From Actinomycetota bacterium (GTDB lineage: Bacteria > Actinomycetota > Thermoleophilia > Solirubrobacterales > Thermoleophilaceae), in NCBI GenBank assembly GCA_005885165.1, contig VAXR01000090.1, positions 1-16,403 of the forward strand: 16,403 nt of DNA, in the 5' to 3' direction. Below the pieces are notes generated by a model. That model had not been told where the DNA came from, did not search any database, and saw only the letters and a list, made by a program, of their open reading frames with translations. The translations under genes were made by a program, and so were the position numbers. The stretch's first letter is position 1; each line of letters starts with the position of its first letter. Positions 13,956 to 16,403 of the stretch are shown one piece after another.

Positions 13956-15905
13956 ATGAAGCGGGCGCTGGTCGTACTTAGAGGGTGGCGTGTCGTTTCG
14001 CTTGCATGTGGCGTGCTCTTGGCGTTGGCCGTCCAATCGTCCGACGCGCTCGCAGCGTCGTGGGGGCCGGGGGTCGAGGCGAGCCTGCCCGCAAACGCCG
14101 GATCGGACCCTCATGTCTTCCTCTACTCGGCGTCGTGTGCCTCGGCGGGAAATTGCGGTGCCGTCGGCGGCTACAACGATGGAGCGGGCAACGTGCACGG
14201 CCTGCTGCTGACAGAAACCGCGGGCACATGGGCGGCGGGGCTCGAGGCGAGCCTGCCCGCGAACGCCGGATCGAACCCCGATATCTCCCTCTCGGTGTCG
14301 TGTGCCTCGGCGGGCAACTGCAGCGTCGTCGGCTCCTACGCCGACACCTCAGGCCACTATCAGGGGCTGCTGCTTACCGAGACCGCGGGCACGTGGACGG
14401 CGGGGGTTGAGGCGAGCCTGCCGGCGAACGCCGGAGCGGACCCCCTTGTCTCCATCAGCTCGGTCTCGTGTGCCTCGGCGGGCAACTGCAGCGCCGTCGG
14501 CGAATACACCGACAGCTCGAGCCACAAGCAGGGACTGCTGTTGACCGAGACTGCGGGCACGTGGGTGACTGGTGTCGAGGCGAGCCTGCCCGCGAACGCC
14601 GCATCGAGCCCCGCCGTCGTCCTACGCGCGGTGTCGTGCGCCTCGGCGGGGAACTGCAGCGCCGTTGGCCACTACCGCGACAGCTCGGGCCACACGCAGG
14701 GCCTGCTGCTGACCGAGACCGCGGGCACGTGGTTGGCGGTCGAGGCGATGCTGCCAGCGGGCGCCTCATCGGGCCCCGGTGTCTCCCCCAACTCGGTGTC
14801 GTGCGCGTCGGCGGGGAACTGCAGCGCCGTCGGCACCTACTTCGACCTCTCGGGCCACACGCAGGGCCTGCTGCTGACCGAGACCGCGGGCACGTGGGCG
14901 ATGGGGGTCGAGGCGACCCCGCCCGCGGGCGCCGGAACGGACCCCAAGGTCTTCCTCGACCCGGTGTCGTGCGGCTCGGCGGGCAACTGCAGCGCCGTCG
15001 GCAACTACGCCGACAGCTCGAGCCACAACGAGGGGCTGCTGCTGACCGAGACCGCGGGCACGTGGGCGACGGGGGTCGAGGCGAGCCTGCCCGCCGGTGC
15101 CGGAACGGACCCCAATGTCTTCCTCGCCTCGGTGTCATGCGGCTCGGCGGGGAACTGCAGCGCCGTCGGCAACTACCACGAAAGCTCGGGCCATCGGCAG
15201 GCCCTGCTGCTCACAGAGACCGCTGGCACGTGGGCGACGGGGGTCGCGGCGAGCGCGCCCGCGAACGCCGCATCGGACCCCGGTGCCCACCTCGATTCGG
15301 TGTCGTGCGCCTCGCCGGGCGACTGCACTGCCGTCGGCGCCTACGACGACAGCTCAGGTCACCGACAAGGGCTGCTGCTCAGCACCCTGCGCCGCCTGAC
15401 GGTACTGAAGGCCGGTTCGGGCCACGGCTCGGTGAGAAGCTCACCCGCCGGCATCAACTGCGGCGCGAGCTGCTCCCACAGCTTCGTCAGTGGGAGGTCG
15501 GTGACGCTCACGGCGAGGCCCGTCGGAGGCTCCGGGTTCGCCGGCTGGTCGGGCGCCTGCTCGGGCAGGGGTGGCTGCCGGGTGAAGATGATCGCCGAGC
15601 GGACGGTCACTGCCCGCTTCGAGCTCCTGCCGGACACGAAGATCACCAAGTCCAAGATCGACAAGACCAATCGACGGGCGAAGTTCAAGTTCAAGGCGCG
15701 CGGCAAGTCCACCGGCTTTCAGTGCGCGCTAGTCAAGAAGCACAAGAAGGGCGGGAAGCACAAGAAGCCAAAGCCGCACTTCTCGAGCTGCCGCTCGCCC
15801 AAGACCTTCAAGGGCCTCGCGGCCGGCGGCTACACCTTCCTGGTGCGGGCGTTCAACGCGGGCGGGCCTGACCCTACGCCGGCGAAGAAGAGCTTTAAGC
15901 TCTAA
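13956..15905 (+). CDS. Secreted eight-repeat protein with bacterial-repeat and C-terminal beta domains
   Basis: This is a 649-residue exported protein. Residues 1-34 are a signal peptide (core VVSLACGVLLALAV, ending DALAAS). Residues 37-475 are eight tandem repeats of 55-56 residues (the last 49). Each has a GVEASLPANAG-type start, one CASAGNC pair (C-x5-C), a variable xYxDSSGHxQ loop and a GLLLTETAGTW end. The regular beta-rich pattern fits propeller blades, each with an internal disulfide. Residues ~478-555 form an InlB-B/'bacterial repeat' type domain (GSGHGSV...GINCGASCSHSF...FAGWSGAC). A Lys/His stretch (594-608) interrupts the final beta domain, which begins PDTKITKSKI and ends FKL. The ATG has GAGG 5 bases upstream. 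It is likely a surface or extracellular binding protein; no catalytic motif is seen. Confidence 0.87.
   Translation: MKRALVVLRGWRVVSLACGVLLALAVQSSDALAASWGPGVEASLPANAGSDPHVFLYSASCASAGNCGAVGGYNDGAGNVHGLLLTETAGTWAAGLEASLPANAGSNPDISLSVSCASAGNCSVVGSYADTSGHYQGLLLTETAGTWTAGVEASLPANAGADPLVSISSVSCASAGNCSAVGEYTDSSSHKQGLLLTETAGTWVTGVEASLPANAASSPAVVLRAVSCASAGNCSAVGHYRDSSGHTQGLLLTETAGTWLAVEAMLPAGASSGPGVSPNSVSCASAGNCSAVGTYFDLSGHTQGLLLTETAGTWAMGVEATPPAGAGTDPKVFLDPVSCGSAGNCSAVGNYADSSSHNEGLLLTETAGTWATGVEASLPAGAGTDPNVFLASVSCGSAGNCSAVGNYHESSGHRQALLLTETAGTWATGVAASAPANAASDPGAHLDSVSCASPGDCTAVGAYDDSSGHRQGLLLSTLRRLTVLKAGSGHGSVRSSPAGINCGASCSHSFVSGRSVTLTARPVGGSGFAGWSGACSGRGGCRVKMIAERTVTARFELLPDTKITKSKIDKTNRRAKFKFKARGKSTGFQCALVKKHKKGGKHKKPKPHFSSCRSPKTFKGLAAGGYTFLVRAFNAGGPDPTPAKKSFKL
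14064..15380 (+). repeat. Eight in-frame tandem repeats of about 168 bp
   Basis: Units start at codons 37, 93, 148, 204, 260, 315, 371 and 427 of the secreted protein. The DNA is highly similar around GCGGGCAACTGCAGCGCCGT and CTGCTGCTGACCGAGACCGC, and diverges in the loop encoding the residues after NAG/GAG. Units 2 and 5 are one codon shorter. Unit 8 is the most divergent (CASPGDCT). Internal duplication, with ongoing exchange between units, is the likely origin. Confidence 0.92.
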
Positions 15906-15916
15906 GCGGCAGCGCG

Positions 15917-16403
15917 TCACGCCGCGCTGCAGCTCGAGTAGAGGACCCACGACCGGTTGCGGGTGAGCTGCCGGTAGCCAGGCGGCGGCGTCCGCGGCGC
16001 GCTCGGATCGCGCGGGTCGAGGACCGCGTACTTGGCGGCGCGCGCGGTCGCGGGGGCGATGAAGATCCCACCGCGTCCCGGACGGCGGTCGTGGGCGCTC
16101 ACGATCTGCTTCGGGCGGCGGCCCGTCCAGTAGGCGAGCTCGGGCACCGGCCAGTGGTTCGTCACATACAGCGTGCCGCAGTGTCGGAACGCGCTCCGTG
16201 CCGAACGGGAGCGGACGAGGTCGTGGAGGTCGGCCTGCACGCGCTCCTGGGCGGAGATCTGGTCGCGAAGCCGGTCGAGGCGGTCGACCTGCTGGGCCAC
16301 GAAGAAGACGGCGAGCGCTACCAGCCCGACCGAGCCGGCGGCGGGCCAGGCCGAACGCCAGCGGTGCTCGCGAGGGAGCGCGGTCCAGCCCAGCACGCCG
16401 ACG
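15917..16403 (-). CDS. C-terminal part of a membrane protein (partial), possibly a glycosyltransferase-type
   Basis: The minus-strand frame is open from the right edge of the window to TGA 15919-15917, and no start codon is convincing. A GTG at 16396 exists without a ribosome binding site, and the frame stays open beyond it. The visible ~162 residues contain one hydrophobic segment (SVGLVALAVFFVAQQV), then an amphipathic heptad-like stretch (QQVDRLDRLRDQISAQERVQADLHDLV) and a soluble C-terminal domain with C-G-x-L-Y-V-T-N-H-W-P-V-P-E-L-A-Y-W. This resembles the periplasmic tail of polytopic GT-C/ArnT-like sugar transferases, but that is a weak inference. It converges on the eight-repeat gene with an 11-bp gap. 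Confidence 0.6.
   Translation of the reverse strand, partial: VGVLGWTALPREHRWRSAWPAAGSVGLVALAVFFVAQQVDRLDRLRDQISAQERVQADLHDLVRSRSARSAFRHCGTLYVTNHWPVPELAYWTGRRPKQIVSAHDRRPGRGGIFIAPATARAAKYAVLDPRDPSAPRTPPPGYRQLTRNRSWVLYSSCSAA

Noticed and set aside
14064..15380. CRISPR-like array
   Set aside because: The periodicity is in frame (168 bp, a multiple of three), the repeats are coding and the 'spacers' are conserved protein sequence.
1..16403. Mobile element, phage, toxin-antitoxin or defence island
   Set aside because: No transposase, integrase, inverted-terminal-repeat pair, nuclease/helicase motif or small paired genes could be found, and base composition looks uniform throughout.

Overview
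This window is high-GC actinobacterial chromosome. The best fit is a member of the class Thermoleophilia (Solirubrobacterales/Gaiellales type). I base that on recognised sequence styles, not on a search: secreted proteins with lysine-rich C-terminal beta domains, tandem repeats built on C-A-S-A-G-N-C, a PDT(x)I(x)K...RSPKTFKGL-type terminal domain, a long (Alu-containing) bacterial SRP RNA, and GTG/TTG starts. I see no insertion sequence, integrase, prophage gene or CRISPR array. It reads as vertically inherited chromosome rich in exported proteins.

Layout. 1-1623: the tail of an upstream gene overlaps (GTGA) a Baeyer-Villiger-type flavin monooxygenase. 1727-4819: a very large secreted protein related to neutral/alkaline ceramidases. 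4877-5317: a small secreted cupredoxin. 5349-7757 (minus): an exported metallohydrolase of M19 dipeptidase type, apparently read from a leaderless promoter overlapped by a perfect inverted repeat. 7937-9289 (plus): a secreted protein of unknown function, divergent from it. 9301-9606 and 9702-10208 (both minus): an ABM-type small monooxygenase and a small secreted cysteine-containing protein, separated by a strong terminator-like hairpin. 10505-12217: a secreted beta-helix protein with a fibronectin-like module and a Lys-rich tail. 12353-12424 (minus): tRNA-Val(CAC). 12569-13510: an exported LysM/lytic transglycosylase with a TTG start. 13543-13816: a large-type signal recognition particle RNA whose two ends are fixed by a perfect 10-bp terminal helix. 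13956-15905: a secreted protein with eight tandem ~56-residue repeats. 15917-window end (minus): the C-terminal part of a membrane protein.

How it works together. Seven of the ten complete protein genes carry an apparent signal peptide, and the SRP RNA encoded here is part of the machinery that targets proteins to the membrane, though this is co-location rather than a shown functional link. The two cytoplasmic oxygenases are the exceptions. Most genes look like single transcription units. Individual promoters can be proposed for several of them: TTGACA-18-TAGGTT, TTGCCA-17-TAAGGT, TTGACA-17-GAGACT and two leaderless-type -10 boxes. There is no convincing multi-gene defence or biosynthetic system. 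The most unusual items are the eight-repeat protein, the oversized ceramidase-like protein, the M19-like enzyme with altered metal-ligand motifs and its operator-like palindrome, and the SRP RNA.
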